Positions 16,407 to 25,120 of a stretch of DNA of 42,905 bases are shown here, piece by piece. This stretch comes from Streptomyces wedmorensis. GTDB lineage: Bacteria; Actinomycetota; Actinomycetes; Streptomycetales; Streptomycetaceae. The first letter of the stretch is position 1. Every line of letters starts with the position of its first letter. The stretch covers positions 1-42,905 of the forward strand of contig NZ_JNWK01000061.1 in assembly GCF_000716445.1 (NCBI RefSeq), in the 5' to 3' direction. Below the pieces are notes generated by a model. The model was not told the DNA's origin. It ran no database searches and was given only the letters and a program-made list of their open reading frames with translations. The translations under genes were made by a program, and so were the position numbers.

Positions 16407-18452
16407 ATGAGTCACCCTTCCGCCGCCCGGACCACGCCGAGTGCTTTCCGGGCCTGGCCCTCCCCCATCACCGCCGCGGCCGTCGCCCGCCAGGACGGCA
16501 CGCCCGGCTGGGTCTCCCTGGTCGGCGACGAAGTCTGGTGGGACGAACCGCGGCCCCACGAGGCCGGGCGCCGCTGCGTCGTACGCGCCAGACCGGACGG
16601 CGAGGTCGAGGACGTGCTCCCGGCCGGCTTCGACGCCCGGAACGGCCTTCACGAGTACGGCGGCCGGAGCTGGCGCCCTACCGGCGACGGTCTCGTCTTC
16701 ACCCACTGGCACGACCAGCGCCTCTACGTCCACTGCCCGGACGGTCCCGACGCGCCCCGGCCCCTGACGCCCACGCGCAAGAACGTCACCTACGGCGATC
16801 TCTACCTTCCCCCGTCGCGCGATGAGGTCTGGGCGGTCCGCGAGACCCGTCTCGGCGGAGTGTGCGACGTCGAACGGGCCCTCGTGGCCGTCTCCCTCAG
16901 CACGGGCACCGAACGAACGATCGCCGCGACCCACCGGTTCATGACGTGCCCCCGCATGTCACCGGACGGCCGGCACCTGTCCTGGATCGGATGGAACCAT
17001 CCGAACATGCCCTGGGACGGCACGGAGTTGTGCGTCGCGCCCTTGCGGGCCGACGGGACGGCCGGCGTCCACGCCCTCAGGGCGGGCGGTCCGAGGGAGT
17101 CCGTGGTCCAGGCCGAATGGAGGGACGCCGACAGCCTCTGGGCGGTCACCGACCCCGACGGCTGGTGGAACCTGCACCTCGTGCCCGCCCGGGGAGGCCC
17201 CGCACGGCCCGTCGCCGCCGCCGAGGAGGAGTTCGGCGGCGCCCTGTGGAAACCGGGCACCTCATGGTTCGCTCCCCTTCCCGACGGACGCGCGGTGGCC
17301 ATCAACGGAACAGGCGCGGGACGACGGATCTCCCTGGTCGATCCGGACGCCGGACCCGGAACGCCCGCACTGACACATCTCGACCTGCCCTACACCGACT
17401 TCGTCCAGAGCATCGACGCCGACGCCGGCCGCCTGGTCGCGGCCGGAGCCGCCACGACCCTTCCCTACGCGGTCTTCACCGCCGCGGTCCCCGCCACCGG
17501 AGCCGTACCCGACCACGAGGTGAGGATCGTCTCCGGCTCGTTCGTCCCGGACGTCGACCCGGCCTGGCTGCCCCGCCCCACGGCACGCACCTTCCCGGCC
17601 GGCGCGACCGGGTCCGCCCGCGGCCGGACCGGCACCGACGACCTCCTGGTGCACGCCCACACCTACCCACCCGCCCACCCCCACCACACCACCCCCGACG
17701 GGGAACGCCCGCCCTGGGTGATCTTCGTGCACGGCGGTCCCACGGGCGACTACCCGATGGTGTACGACCTCGAGATCGCCTACTTCACCAGCCGTGGCAT
17801 CGGAGTCGCGACCGTCGACTACGGCGGGGCCGTCGGCTACGGCCGCGCCTACCGGGAGCGCCTGAACGGCGCCTGGGGCATCGTCGACGTCCAGGACTGC
17901 GTGACCGTCGCGTGGGCCCTGGTCGCCGAAGGGCTCGCGGACCCCGACCGACTGGCGATCCGGGGCGGGAGCGCGGGCGGCTGGACCGCCCTTGCCGCCC
18001 TGACGCACACGGACGCCTTCGTCGGCGCGGTCTCCTTCTACGGCATCACCGACCCCGTCAGCTGGGCGGACACCACCCATGACTTCGAGTCCCGCTACCT
18101 GGACGGCCTGATCGGCCCCCTGCCGCAAAGCGCCGCGCTCTACGAACAACGCTCCCCGGTCCTCGCGGCATCCCACGCCAGTGGGCCCGCCCTGCTGCTC
18201 CACGGACTGGAGGACGTCATCGTGGACCCCGCCCAGTCCTCTGCCATGGCCCGTGCCCTGAGAGCGGCCGGCATCCCCTACGAGCACGCGGAGTTCCCGG
18301 GCGAACGGCACGGCTGGCGGCGCGCCGAGACCATCCGGGCGGCGCTCGAGGCCGAGATCCGTTTCTACGAGCGGATCTTCACCCCTCCCGAAGGACCTGC
18401 TGCGGGCCCTGACCGACCTGTGGGCTCCCCGCTCACGGCGGACCGGTCGTGA
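16407..18452 (+). CDS. S9 family (prolyl oligopeptidase-like) peptidase
   Basis: A 681-residue cytoplasmic serine peptidase, the DPP/acylaminoacyl-peptidase type. The ATG has AAGGCGG seven bases upstream. The first ~400 residues form a beta-propeller with WD-like repeats (GGRSWRPTGDGLVFTHW, MSPDGRHLSWIGWNHP). The alpha/beta-hydrolase domain begins near PPWVIFVHGGPTGDYPM. The triad is S522 in RGGSAGGWTA, D603 in LHGLEDVIVDP and H635 in ERHGWRR. No signal peptide is present, so it should act on imported peptides. Its stop overlaps the LD-carboxypeptidase start by 4 bp (GTGA), which places it first in a coupled run of six genes. Confidence 0.93.
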   Translation: MSHPSAARTTPSAFRAWPSPITAAAVARQDGTPGWVSLVGDEVWWDEPRPHEAGRRCVVRARPDGEVEDVLPAGFDARNGLHEYGGRSWRPTGDGLVFTHWHDQRLYVHCPDGPDAPRPLTPTRKNVTYGDLYLPPSRDEVWAVRETRLGGVCDVERALVAVSLSTGTERTIAATHRFMTCPRMSPDGRHLSWIGWNHPNMPWDGTELCVAPLRADGTAGVHALRAGGPRESVVQAEWRDADSLWAVTDPDGWWNLHLVPARGGPARPVAAAEEEFGGALWKPGTSWFAPLPDGRAVAINGTGAGRRISLVDPDAGPGTPALTHLDLPYTDFVQSIDADAGRLVAAGAATTLPYAVFTAAVPATGAVPDHEVRIVSGSFVPDVDPAWLPRPTARTFPAGATGSARGRTGTDDLLVHAHTYPPAHPHHTTPDGERPPWVIFVHGGPTGDYPMVYDLEIAYFTSRGIGVATVDYGGAVGYGRAYRERLNGAWGIVDVQDCVTVAWALVAEGLADPDRLAIRGGSAGGWTALAALTHTDAFVGAVSFYGITDPVSWADTTHDFESRYLDGLIGPLPQSAALYEQRSPVLAASHASGPALLLHGLEDVIVDPAQSSAMARALRAAGIPYEHAEFPGERHGWRRAETIRAALEAEIRFYERIFTPPEGPAAGPDRPVGSPLTADRS

Positions 18453-19411
18453 CGGCCGGCACCGCGGGCGGTGCCTCGGCGGCAGACGCCGCGAGAAGGC
18501 CACGCCTGCTCCCTCCGCTGTTGCGACCCGGTGACACCGTGGCCCTCGTCGCACCGGCCGGTCCGGTGGACGCGACGGAGGCATCCGCTGCCCGGAGCCT
18601 GTTGGAGGGCTGGGACCTCACGGTGCGCTCCACTCGCCGGCTCCTCGCCGGCAGGCTCGGCTACCTGGCGGGCTCCGACGAAGAACGCCTCCAGGACTTC
18701 ACCGAGGCATGGCTCGATCCCGAGGTCCGGGGGGTCGTCTGCGCGCGGGGCGGTTACGGAACCCAGCGCATGGCGGACCGTCTCGACTACCCGCGCCTCG
18801 CCGCCGCGGGCCCCAAGTTCCTCGTCGGATCCAGCGACGTCACGTGCCTCCACCAGGCCTTGGGCGACCGGCTCGGCCTGGTCACGCTCCACGGCCCCAT
18901 GCCGGCCTGCCGGCCGCTTCACGACGACGAGGAAACCGCCCGTCACCTCCACGCCGCCCTGTTCGGACCGTCCGCGCCCTCGCTTCCCCTCAAGGGGCCC
19001 GTCCTCGTTCCGGGAAGGGCCGAGGGACCCCTCACCGGGGGCAACCTCTCCATGCTCGCCTCGTCGGTCGGAACCTCCACCGCACCCGACACCGCAGGCC
19101 GCATCCTCGTCCTCGAAGACGTCGGCGAGGACCCGTACCGCCTGGACCGGGCCCTGACGCAACTCAGACGCGCCGGCGCTCTGCACCGAACCGCCGGCAT
19201 CGTCCTCGGTGACTTCTTCGCCTGCGGCCCCTCGAAGCAGGTGGAGGGCGTCCTGCGTGACCGCTTGTCCGATCTGGGCGTCCCCGTGGCAACCGGACTG
19301 CCCGCCGGTCACGGACCGCGGCAGTTGACCGTTCCCCTCGGCGCGGACGCGGTACTCGAGACCGCCCGGCACCGCATCGAACTTCCCCCGCGGAAAAGGA
19401 CGTCCCGATGA
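18449..19411 (+). CDS. S66 LD-carboxypeptidase (LdcA/YkfA type)
   Basis: A 320-residue serine peptidase that in its characterised relatives removes the terminal D-Ala from murein tetrapeptides (L-D bond). It starts at GTG 18449, overlapping the S9 stop. The N-terminal domain begins LRPGDTVALVAPAGPVD and includes VVCARGGYGTQRM. The nucleophile is S129 in VGSSDVT, matching the G-x-S-D motif. The Glu of the Ser-Glu-His triad lies in LVLEDVGEDPYRLDR, and the His in PAGHGPRQLTVPLG. The length is normal. B. subtilis YkfA, in the dpp-ykf murein-peptide operon, is of this family. Its stop overlaps the M55 start (ATGA). Confidence 0.94.
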   Translation: MTAGTAGGASAADAARRPRLLPPLLRPGDTVALVAPAGPVDATEASAARSLLEGWDLTVRSTRRLLAGRLGYLAGSDEERLQDFTEAWLDPEVRGVVCARGGYGTQRMADRLDYPRLAAAGPKFLVGSSDVTCLHQALGDRLGLVTLHGPMPACRPLHDDEETARHLHAALFGPSAPSLPLKGPVLVPGRAEGPLTGGNLSMLASSVGTSTAPDTAGRILVLEDVGEDPYRLDRALTQLRRAGALHRTAGIVLGDFFACGPSKQVEGVLRDRLSDLGVPVATGLPAGHGPRQLTVPLGADAVLETARHRIELPPRKRTSR

Positions 19412-20271
19412 CACGCGTACTCATCTCCGCGGACATGGAGGGCGTCACCGGCGTCACGTGCCCGGACGACGTCGAACCCGGCACCGCCTCCTGGGAACGG
19501 TTGCGGCCCCTGTTCACCGGCGACGTCAACGCCGTCGTCGACGGACTTCTCGCCGGCGGCGCCGGCGAAGTCATCGTCAACGACGCCCACTACACCCAGC
19601 GCAACCTGCTCATAGAGGCCCTCGACCCCCGCGCCCGCCTCCTCACCGGCCGCCACAAGCCGCTGGGCATGATGGAGGGGATCGACCGGGCCGACGCGGT
19701 CGTCTTCCTCGGCTACCACACCGGCGCCGGACAGCAGGGCGTCCTGTCCCACACCTATCTCGGAACCGGCCTGACCGCCTTCAGGATCGACGGCGAGCCC
19801 GCCGACGAAGGGCGCATGAACGCCTTGATCGCCGAGGAACACGGCGTGCCCGTCCTTCTGGTCACCGGCGACGACCGCACCTGCGAGGCCGCCCGGGCCT
19901 GGGCCCCGGGCGCCCGCGTCGTCGCGGTCAAGGAATGCGTCAGCCGATACGCCGCGCTGTGCCTTCCTCCCGCCCGGAGCGCCGAGCTGCTGCGCGCGCA
20001 GGCCACGGAGGCCGCCCGCGCACACGGTGCTCACACCGGGCGCCCGGACGGACGGACACGACGCGCGCGCGGCGGTCCCGCACGCCCCCACCGCTTCGAG
20101 CTCGACTTCCACGCGCCCCATCTGGCCGCCGCGGTACTCGCCGTCCCGACCGTCGAGCACAACGGCCCGCGCGGCATCGCCTTCACGGCACCCGATGCCA
20201 CCACGGCGGCCAGGACCTTCAAGGTGTGCACCTCCATCGCGGGCGCCGCGATGGAGGACCACTTCGACTGA
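19408..20271 (+). CDS. M55 D-aminopeptidase (DppA type)
   Basis: A 287-residue zinc peptidase. B. subtilis DppA of this family releases D-amino acids from the N-terminus of short peptides such as D-Ala-D-Ala. The metal motif S-x-D-x-E-G is present at the start (LISADMEGVTG, with D9 and E11). Further conserved parts are VNDAHYTQ, FLGYHTGAGQQGVLSHTY and GEPADEGRMNALIA. EHNGPRGIAFTAPDA follows near the C-terminus. An Arg-rich insert (RRARGGPARP) near residue 220 is unusual but short. It is translationally coupled to the LD-carboxypeptidase, matching the dppA/ykfA pairing of Bacillus, and both act in the cytoplasm. Confidence 0.94.
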   Translation: MTRVLISADMEGVTGVTCPDDVEPGTASWERLRPLFTGDVNAVVDGLLAGGAGEVIVNDAHYTQRNLLIEALDPRARLLTGRHKPLGMMEGIDRADAVVFLGYHTGAGQQGVLSHTYLGTGLTAFRIDGEPADEGRMNALIAEEHGVPVLLVTGDDRTCEAARAWAPGARVVAVKECVSRYAALCLPPARSAELLRAQATEAARAHGAHTGRPDGRTRRARGGPARPHRFELDFHAPHLAAAVLAVPTVEHNGPRGIAFTAPDATTAARTFKVCTSIAGAAMEDHFD

Positions 20272-20315
20272 CCAGGCCCCCGACCCCTCCGTCCCGACTC
20301 TCCGCGGAGACCTCC

Positions 20316-21659
20316 GTGATCCTCGTACCACCGCACGGTCTGCACGACGGCTTCGCCACCGACGTCGCCCGGCTGTGCTCGGACCTTCTGCGCATCGACT
20401 CGACCAACGCCGGGGACGAAACAGGACCCGGCGAGCGACAGGCCGCCGAGTACGTGGCGGAAGCCCTCGACCAGGCCGGCGTCGCCGCGACCCTCACCGA
20501 ACCCAGGCCCCGCCGTACCAGCGTCCTCGCCCGGGTCGCCGGGCAGGACCCGAACCTGCCTCCACTCCTGGTGCACGGGCACCTCGACACCGTGCCCGCC
20601 GAACCCCGCGACTGGGCCAGGCACCCCCTCTCCGGCGACCTCCACCACGGCTGTCTGTGGGGCCGGGGAGCGGTGGACATGAAGGGGACCGTGGCCATGA
20701 CCCTCTCCCTCGTACGCGCCTGGGCGCGCACCGGCCACCGCCCCCGACGCGACCTGGTCCTCGCGTTCCTGGCGGACGAGGAGGCCACGGGGGAACACGG
20801 GTCCCGCCACGTCGTCACGACGCACAGGGACCACTTCGCCGGGGTGGAGGAGGCGATCAGCGAATCCGGCGGGTTCTCGATCACCACACGGCCGAGGCAC
20901 GCCGGGACGGACGCACGGGTGTATCCCATCGCCGTCGGAGAGCGCGGCACCGCTTGGATGCGGCTCACCGCCCGGGGCACGGCCGGTCACGGATCGGGCC
21001 CCGGACAGGACAACGCCGTCGCGGAACTCGTCCACGCCCTCTCACGGCTCACCACCCACCGGTGGCCCACCGCCGTGTCGCCGGCGGTCGGCACCCTGCT
21101 GGACACCCTCGACCGGATACTGGGCATCCGCATCGACCGCACCCGACTGGAGGAGGAAGCCGACCGCCTCGGACAGCTGGGCGAACTGTTCGACTGCACC
21201 GTCCGCAACACGACCAACCCCACCGTGCTCCGAGCCGGCCGCAAGGTGAACGTCATCCCCTCCCGCGCCCGGGCCGAGGTGGACGGCAGGTTCCTTCCCG
21301 GCGCACAAGCCACCTTCCTGGAGACCGTCGACCGGCTCCTCGGCCCCACGGTGACGAGGGAGTTCATCAACTGCGAGGAGGCGGTCGCCGCCGACCACGA
21401 AGGGCCGGCCTTCGCCGCCATGGCCGACGCCCTCCGCAGCCAGGACCCGCACGCGCATCCGGTGCCCTTCATCCAGTCCGGCGGCACCGACGCCAAAGCC
21501 TTCGCGAAGATCGGGATCAGCACCTACGGGTTCACCCCCCTCCTGCTCGACCCCCACCTGCACTACTTCGGCATGTTCCACGGAGTGGACGAACGCGTGC
21601 CCGTGTCCGGCCTCGACTTCGGAGTCCGCGTCCTCCACCGGTTTCTGACCACCTACTGA
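20316..21659 (+). CDS. M20 family metallopeptidase (ArgE/DapE-like)
   Basis: A 447-residue two-metal amidohydrolase or dipeptidase. The GTG at 20316 has GGAGA at suitable spacing, 44 bp after the M55 stop; longer frames upstream overlap the M55 gene and are rejected. Metal ligands appear in the expected order: VHGHLDTVP, WGRGAVDMKG, the catalytic Glu pair in FLADEEATGEHG, and the late His in FHGVDERVP. The dimerisation domain has GTAGHGSGPGQDNAV and VNVIPSRARAEVDGRFLPG. Relatives include carboxypeptidases, dipeptidases, ArgE and succinyl-DAP desuccinylase DapE. In this operon a peptidase acting on DAP- or D-Glu-containing peptides is the natural guess, but substrate cannot be read from sequence. 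Confidence 0.9.
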   Translation: MILVPPHGLHDGFATDVARLCSDLLRIDSTNAGDETGPGERQAAEYVAEALDQAGVAATLTEPRPRRTSVLARVAGQDPNLPPLLVHGHLDTVPAEPRDWARHPLSGDLHHGCLWGRGAVDMKGTVAMTLSLVRAWARTGHRPRRDLVLAFLADEEATGEHGSRHVVTTHRDHFAGVEEAISESGGFSITTRPRHAGTDARVYPIAVGERGTAWMRLTARGTAGHGSGPGQDNAVAELVHALSRLTTHRWPTAVSPAVGTLLDTLDRILGIRIDRTRLEEEADRLGQLGELFDCTVRNTTNPTVLRAGRKVNVIPSRARAEVDGRFLPGAQATFLETVDRLLGPTVTREFINCEEAVAADHEGPAFAAMADALRSQDPHAHPVPFIQSGGTDAKAFAKIGISTYGFTPLLLDPHLHYFGMFHGVDERVPVSGLDFGVRVLHRFLTTY

Positions 21660-21682
21660 ACGCCCTTCGAAGGGGAACCACC

Positions 21683-22987
21683 GTGCACCCTCCTCAGCAC
21701 CTGTGGCCCGTCACGACCACCCACGGCACCGAAGGCATGAAGATCGGCGGCCTGCTCCTGAGCGACCTCGCCGAAGAGTTCGGCACCCCCGCCTTCGTCC
21801 TGGACGAAGAGGACTTCCGCGGGCGCTGCCGATCCTGGCGTGACGCCTTCAGCGGCCACGGCGTCTACTACGCCGGCAAGGCGTTCCTCTGCCACCAGGT
21901 CGCCACGTGGCTCAAGCAGGAGGGCCTGGGAATCGACGTGTGCTCCGCCGGCGAGCTGCGCACGGCCCAGCGCGCGGGAGTGCCAGGCGCCTCGTTGATC
22001 TTCCACGGCAACAACAAGTCGGCGGACGAACTCGCGGAGGCCGTCTCCTACGGGGTGTCGCTCATCGTCGTCGACTCCGAAGACGAGATAGCGAGGCTCT
22101 CGGCCATCGCCAAGCTCCACGGCGTGCGCCAGCGGGTCCTCATCCGCGTGACTCCGGGCGTGGAGGCACACACGCACGCCCACATCACCACCGGTACCGA
22201 CGACCAGAAGTTCGGCTTCTCGCTGTCCACCGGAAGCGCCCACCGCGCGATCTCCCACGTCCTCGGCGCACCAGGACTCGAACTCGTCGGCCTGCACAGC
22301 CACCTCGGCTCGCAGATCCTGCGCCCGGACGTCTTCGAACTCGCCTCCGACCGACTCGTCGGCCTCATGGCCGACACCGCCCGCACACACGGAGTCCTGC
22401 TGCGCCGACTCGACCTGGGAGGGGGACTGGGCATCGCCTATCTTCCCGACGAGAGGCCCCTGGACGTGCGGGACCTCGCCCCGGTCGTCATCGACCGGGT
22501 CCAGAAGGCGTGCGCTGAAGCGGGCCTCCCCATGCCGCGGCTGGCCGTCGAGCCCGGGCGGGCGATCGCGGGGCCCACCACGGTGACCCTCTACACCGTG
22601 GGCACGATCAAGCGCCAGCCCGGACTGCGCACGTGGGTGTCGGTGGACGGCGGTCTGAGCGACAACATGCGTCCCGCGCTGTACGACGCCTCCTACACGG
22701 TCGTCCGCGCGGGCCGCACCACGGGAAGGGCCGCCGAGGAAACGGTCACCGTCTGCGGCCGGCACTGCGAGTCCGGAGACGTCGTCGTGCACTCCGCCCC
22801 ACTCCCGGCCGACCTCGCCATCGGCGATCTTCTGGCCGTGCCCGCCTCCGGCGCCTATCACCGCTCCATGGCGAACAACTACAACTGCCAGCCGCGCCCA
22901 CCCGTCATCGCCGTCCGCAACAGCACGGCACGCGTCATCGTCCGGAGGGAGACCGTCGACGACGTGCTGCGCCTCGACGTCGAGTGA
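21683..22987 (+). CDS. lysA: Diaminopimelate decarboxylase-type enzyme (LysA family)
   Basis: A 434-residue fold-III PLP decarboxylase. The GTG at 21683 has AAGGGGA six bases upstream, 23 bp after the M20 stop. The PLP lysine is K66 in YYAGKAFLC. Other LysA landmarks are intact: DVCSAGELRTA, GLHSHLGSQIL, LDLGGGLGIAY, EPGRAIAGP, the substrate-contacting C362-E363-S-G-D loop, and GAYHRSMANNYN at the C-terminus. It should convert meso-diaminopimelate to L-lysine. Streptomyces has a housekeeping lysA near hom/thrC elsewhere, so this is probably a second copy. Its place behind four peptidases suggests use of wall-derived DAP. Because Streptomyces walls contain LL-DAP, an epimerisation step elsewhere would be needed. 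Confidence 0.88.
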   Translation: MHPPQHLWPVTTTHGTEGMKIGGLLLSDLAEEFGTPAFVLDEEDFRGRCRSWRDAFSGHGVYYAGKAFLCHQVATWLKQEGLGIDVCSAGELRTAQRAGVPGASLIFHGNNKSADELAEAVSYGVSLIVVDSEDEIARLSAIAKLHGVRQRVLIRVTPGVEAHTHAHITTGTDDQKFGFSLSTGSAHRAISHVLGAPGLELVGLHSHLGSQILRPDVFELASDRLVGLMADTARTHGVLLRRLDLGGGLGIAYLPDERPLDVRDLAPVVIDRVQKACAEAGLPMPRLAVEPGRAIAGPTTVTLYTVGTIKRQPGLRTWVSVDGGLSDNMRPALYDASYTVVRAGRTTGRAAEETVTVCGRHCESGDVVVHSAPLPADLAIGDLLAVPASGAYHRSMANNYNCQPRPPVIAVRNSTARVIVRRETVDDVLRLDVE

Positions 22988-23134
22988 GCGACCTCCGGCG
23001 GACGGAGCGCGACGACGCCGCCACCGCTCGACGGGGCATCCGGCGCCCACCCCGGTACGGCCCTCATCCCTCACGTCCGCTCACCCGAGGCGACCGGGCA
23101 CCGCACCCACTGGAAGCGAAGGGAAAGACGCACC

Positions 23135-24445
23135 ATGCTGCACCAGGAAAAAGTTCAGGCCGCACTGCGAAAAGCAACGACGGAGGGCGTCCTGGGAGAG
23201 GGTCACCCCGTCGCCGGCTTCATCGACGTCCAGGGCGTACGTGACAGCGTCACCGCACTCCACGACGCGTTCGCCCACGTGCCGGACGTCCTGCACGCCT
23301 TCGCCGTCAAGGCGTGTCCGCTCGTTCCCGTCCTGCGGCTGTTGGCGGACGCCGGAATGGGATGCGAAGTGGCCAGCCCCGGCGAGACCCGCCTGGCCCT
23401 GGCCGCGGGATTCACCCCCGAGCGCATGGTCCTCGACTCGCCGGCCAAGACCCGAGCGGAGATCCGAGAAGCGCTCACGCTGGGAATCGCGCTGAACGCG
23501 GACAACCTCACCGAGCTCGACCGCGTCGACGCCCTGCGTCCCCAACATTCCCGATCCGTCATCGGCCTGCGCGTCAACCCGCAGGTCGGGGCCGGCACCA
23601 TCGCGGCCATGAGCACGGCGACACACCACTCCAAGTTCGGAGTCGCCCTGGACGACCCCGGAGCCCGTGCACGCGTACTCGAAGCCTTCCTGCGGCGTCC
23701 TTGGCTCACCCGCCTCCACGCCCACGTCGGCTCGCAGGGTTGCCCCCTGCCTCTGATCGCGAAAGGACTCGCGGCGCTGCACCGACTCGCCGAGGACATC
23801 AACGCGTACGTCGGCAGACGCCAGGTCACCAGCCTGGACCTGGGCGGAGGGCTGCCGGTCAACTTCTCTGACGACACGACCATGCCGACGTTCAAGGACT
23901 ACGTCCGCGTCCTGGCCGATGCCGAACCGGCCCTGCTCGACGGCCGCTACGAGCTGGTCACCGAATTCGGCCGTTCGCTGCTCGCCAAGAACGGCTTCAC
24001 CGCGGCGGTGGTCGAGTACGTCAAGACCTCGGGCGGCCGGCGGATCGCGCTCACCCACGCGGGGGCGCAGGTCGCGACCCGTACAGTGTTCATGCCTGAG
24101 GCCTGGCCGGTCCGGATCACCGGTCACGCCCCGGACGGCGTGCTCAAGACGACTCCGGCGGTGCCCCAGGACGTCGCGGGGCCCCTGTGCTTCGCGGGGG
24201 ACGTGGTGGCGCACGAGCGCCTGCTCCCCGAGCTCTCCGAAGGCGACCTCGTGGTGTTGCACGACACCGGGGCCTACTACTTCTCCGCGCCGTGGGCGTA
24301 CAACAGCCTGCCGCGACCGGGGGTGTACGGAGTTCTCCACCGGGCCGGGGACACCGTGCTCGTCCCGGTGCGGTCGCCCCAGCCGGTGGAGGAGCTGGTG
24401 GAGGAGAGCGGCGGGTGTCATGCCGAAGCGTTGCTGGGGCCGTGA
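23135..24445 (+). CDS. Divergent LysA-fold PLP decarboxylase, substrate unknown
   Basis: A 436-residue fold-III PLP enzyme, paralogous to the preceding gene. The ATG follows GAAGGGAAA at somewhat long spacing after a 147-bp gap. The PLP lysine is K59 in HAFAVKACP. CEVASPGETRLAL, HAHVGSQGCPL and SLDLGGGLPVNF match LysA landmarks. TEFGRSLLAKNG replaces the usual EPGRAI segment. The key C-E-S-G-D loop reads C352-F353-A-G-D, so the acidic residue that in LysA contacts the distal end of DAP is Phe. The Tyr motif is DTGAYYFSAPWAYNSLP. This implies a PLP decarboxylase with altered side-chain specificity, possibly for another amino or D-amino acid. It ends 27 bp before the convergent response regulator gene. 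Confidence 0.85.
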   Translation: MLHQEKVQAALRKATTEGVLGEGHPVAGFIDVQGVRDSVTALHDAFAHVPDVLHAFAVKACPLVPVLRLLADAGMGCEVASPGETRLALAAGFTPERMVLDSPAKTRAEIREALTLGIALNADNLTELDRVDALRPQHSRSVIGLRVNPQVGAGTIAAMSTATHHSKFGVALDDPGARARVLEAFLRRPWLTRLHAHVGSQGCPLPLIAKGLAALHRLAEDINAYVGRRQVTSLDLGGGLPVNFSDDTTMPTFKDYVRVLADAEPALLDGRYELVTEFGRSLLAKNGFTAAVVEYVKTSGGRRIALTHAGAQVATRTVFMPEAWPVRITGHAPDGVLKTTPAVPQDVAGPLCFAGDVVAHERLLPELSEGDLVVLHDTGAYYFSAPWAYNSLPRPGVYGVLHRAGDTVLVPVRSPQPVEELVEESGGCHAEALLGP

Positions 24446-24469
24446 CCGCGTAGGCGCACCGGCGTGGTC
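24444..24469. terminator. Short hairpin between convergent genes
   Basis: GACCGCG (24444-24450) pairs with CGTGGTC (24463-24469), one G-T pair, 12-base loop. It lies between the convergent LysA paralogue and the response regulator. The stem is modest. Confidence 0.3.
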
Positions 24470-24472
24470 GTG

Positions 24473-25120
24473 TCAGGCAAGGCCGGCGTCGCGGGCCAGG
24501 AGCGCGGCCTGCACGCGGTTGGTGACGTCCAGAGCGGTGAGGATGCGGCTGACGTGGGCTTTGACCGTGCTTTCGCGCATGCCCAGGGAGCCGGCGATGT
24601 CCGCGTTGGTGTCCCCCTGTGCGAGCAGGGCCAGGACGTCGCGTTCGCGGGGCGTGAGCCGGTCGAGCCGGGCGCGGGCGTCGGCGGTCTGCGGCAGCCC
24701 GGACCGGTGGTAGCGGTCGATGAGACGGCGGGCGGCGGCGGGGTGGAGCATCGCGGAGCCGGTGGCGACCAGATGGACGGCGCGCAGGATCTCGGCCGGA
24801 TCCGTGTCCTTCAGCAGGAAGCCGTCGGCTCCGGCGGCCAGGGCGTCGTAGACGTACTCGTCGAGGTCGAAGGTGGTCAGGGTGATGATCTTCGGCGGAT
24901 GGGGCAGGGCGCGCAGGTGGGCGATGGCCGTGATGCCGTCCATGCGGGGCATCCGGACGTCGACCAGGGCCACGTCGACCCGGTGCGCGGTGGCCAGTTC
25001 GACCGCCCGCAGACCGTCGGGTGCCTGAGCGACGACGCTGATGTCCTCGTCGCCTTCCAGGAGGTCTGCCAGGCCGAGGCGGACCAGGGCGTCGTCGTCG
25101 GCGATCATGACGCGGATCAT
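24473..25120 (-). CDS. NarL/DesR-type response regulator
   Basis: A 215-residue two-component output protein. The receiver domain (1-120) has MIADDDALVRLGLADLL, the phospho-acceptor D54 in VALVDVRMPRMDG, and the conserved Lys in GFLLKDTDP. The C-terminal LuxR-type HTH has LTPRERDVLALLAQGDTNAD and the recognition helix in MRESTVKAHVSRILTALDV. The ATG overlaps the natural kinase stop (ATGA), so it is translated by coupling. Likely targets are its own operon and the divergent methyltransferase-DedA pair, through the palindrome at 26322-26339 (inference). Confidence 0.93.
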   Translation of the reverse strand: MIRVMIADDDALVRLGLADLLEGDEDISVVAQAPDGLRAVELATAHRVDVALVDVRMPRMDGITAIAHLRALPHPPKIITLTTFDLDEYVYDALAAGADGFLLKDTDPAEILRAVHLVATGSAMLHPAAARRLIDRYHRSGLPQTADARARLDRLTPRERDVLALLAQGDTNADIAGSLGMRESTVKAHVSRILTALDVTNRVQAALLARDAGLA

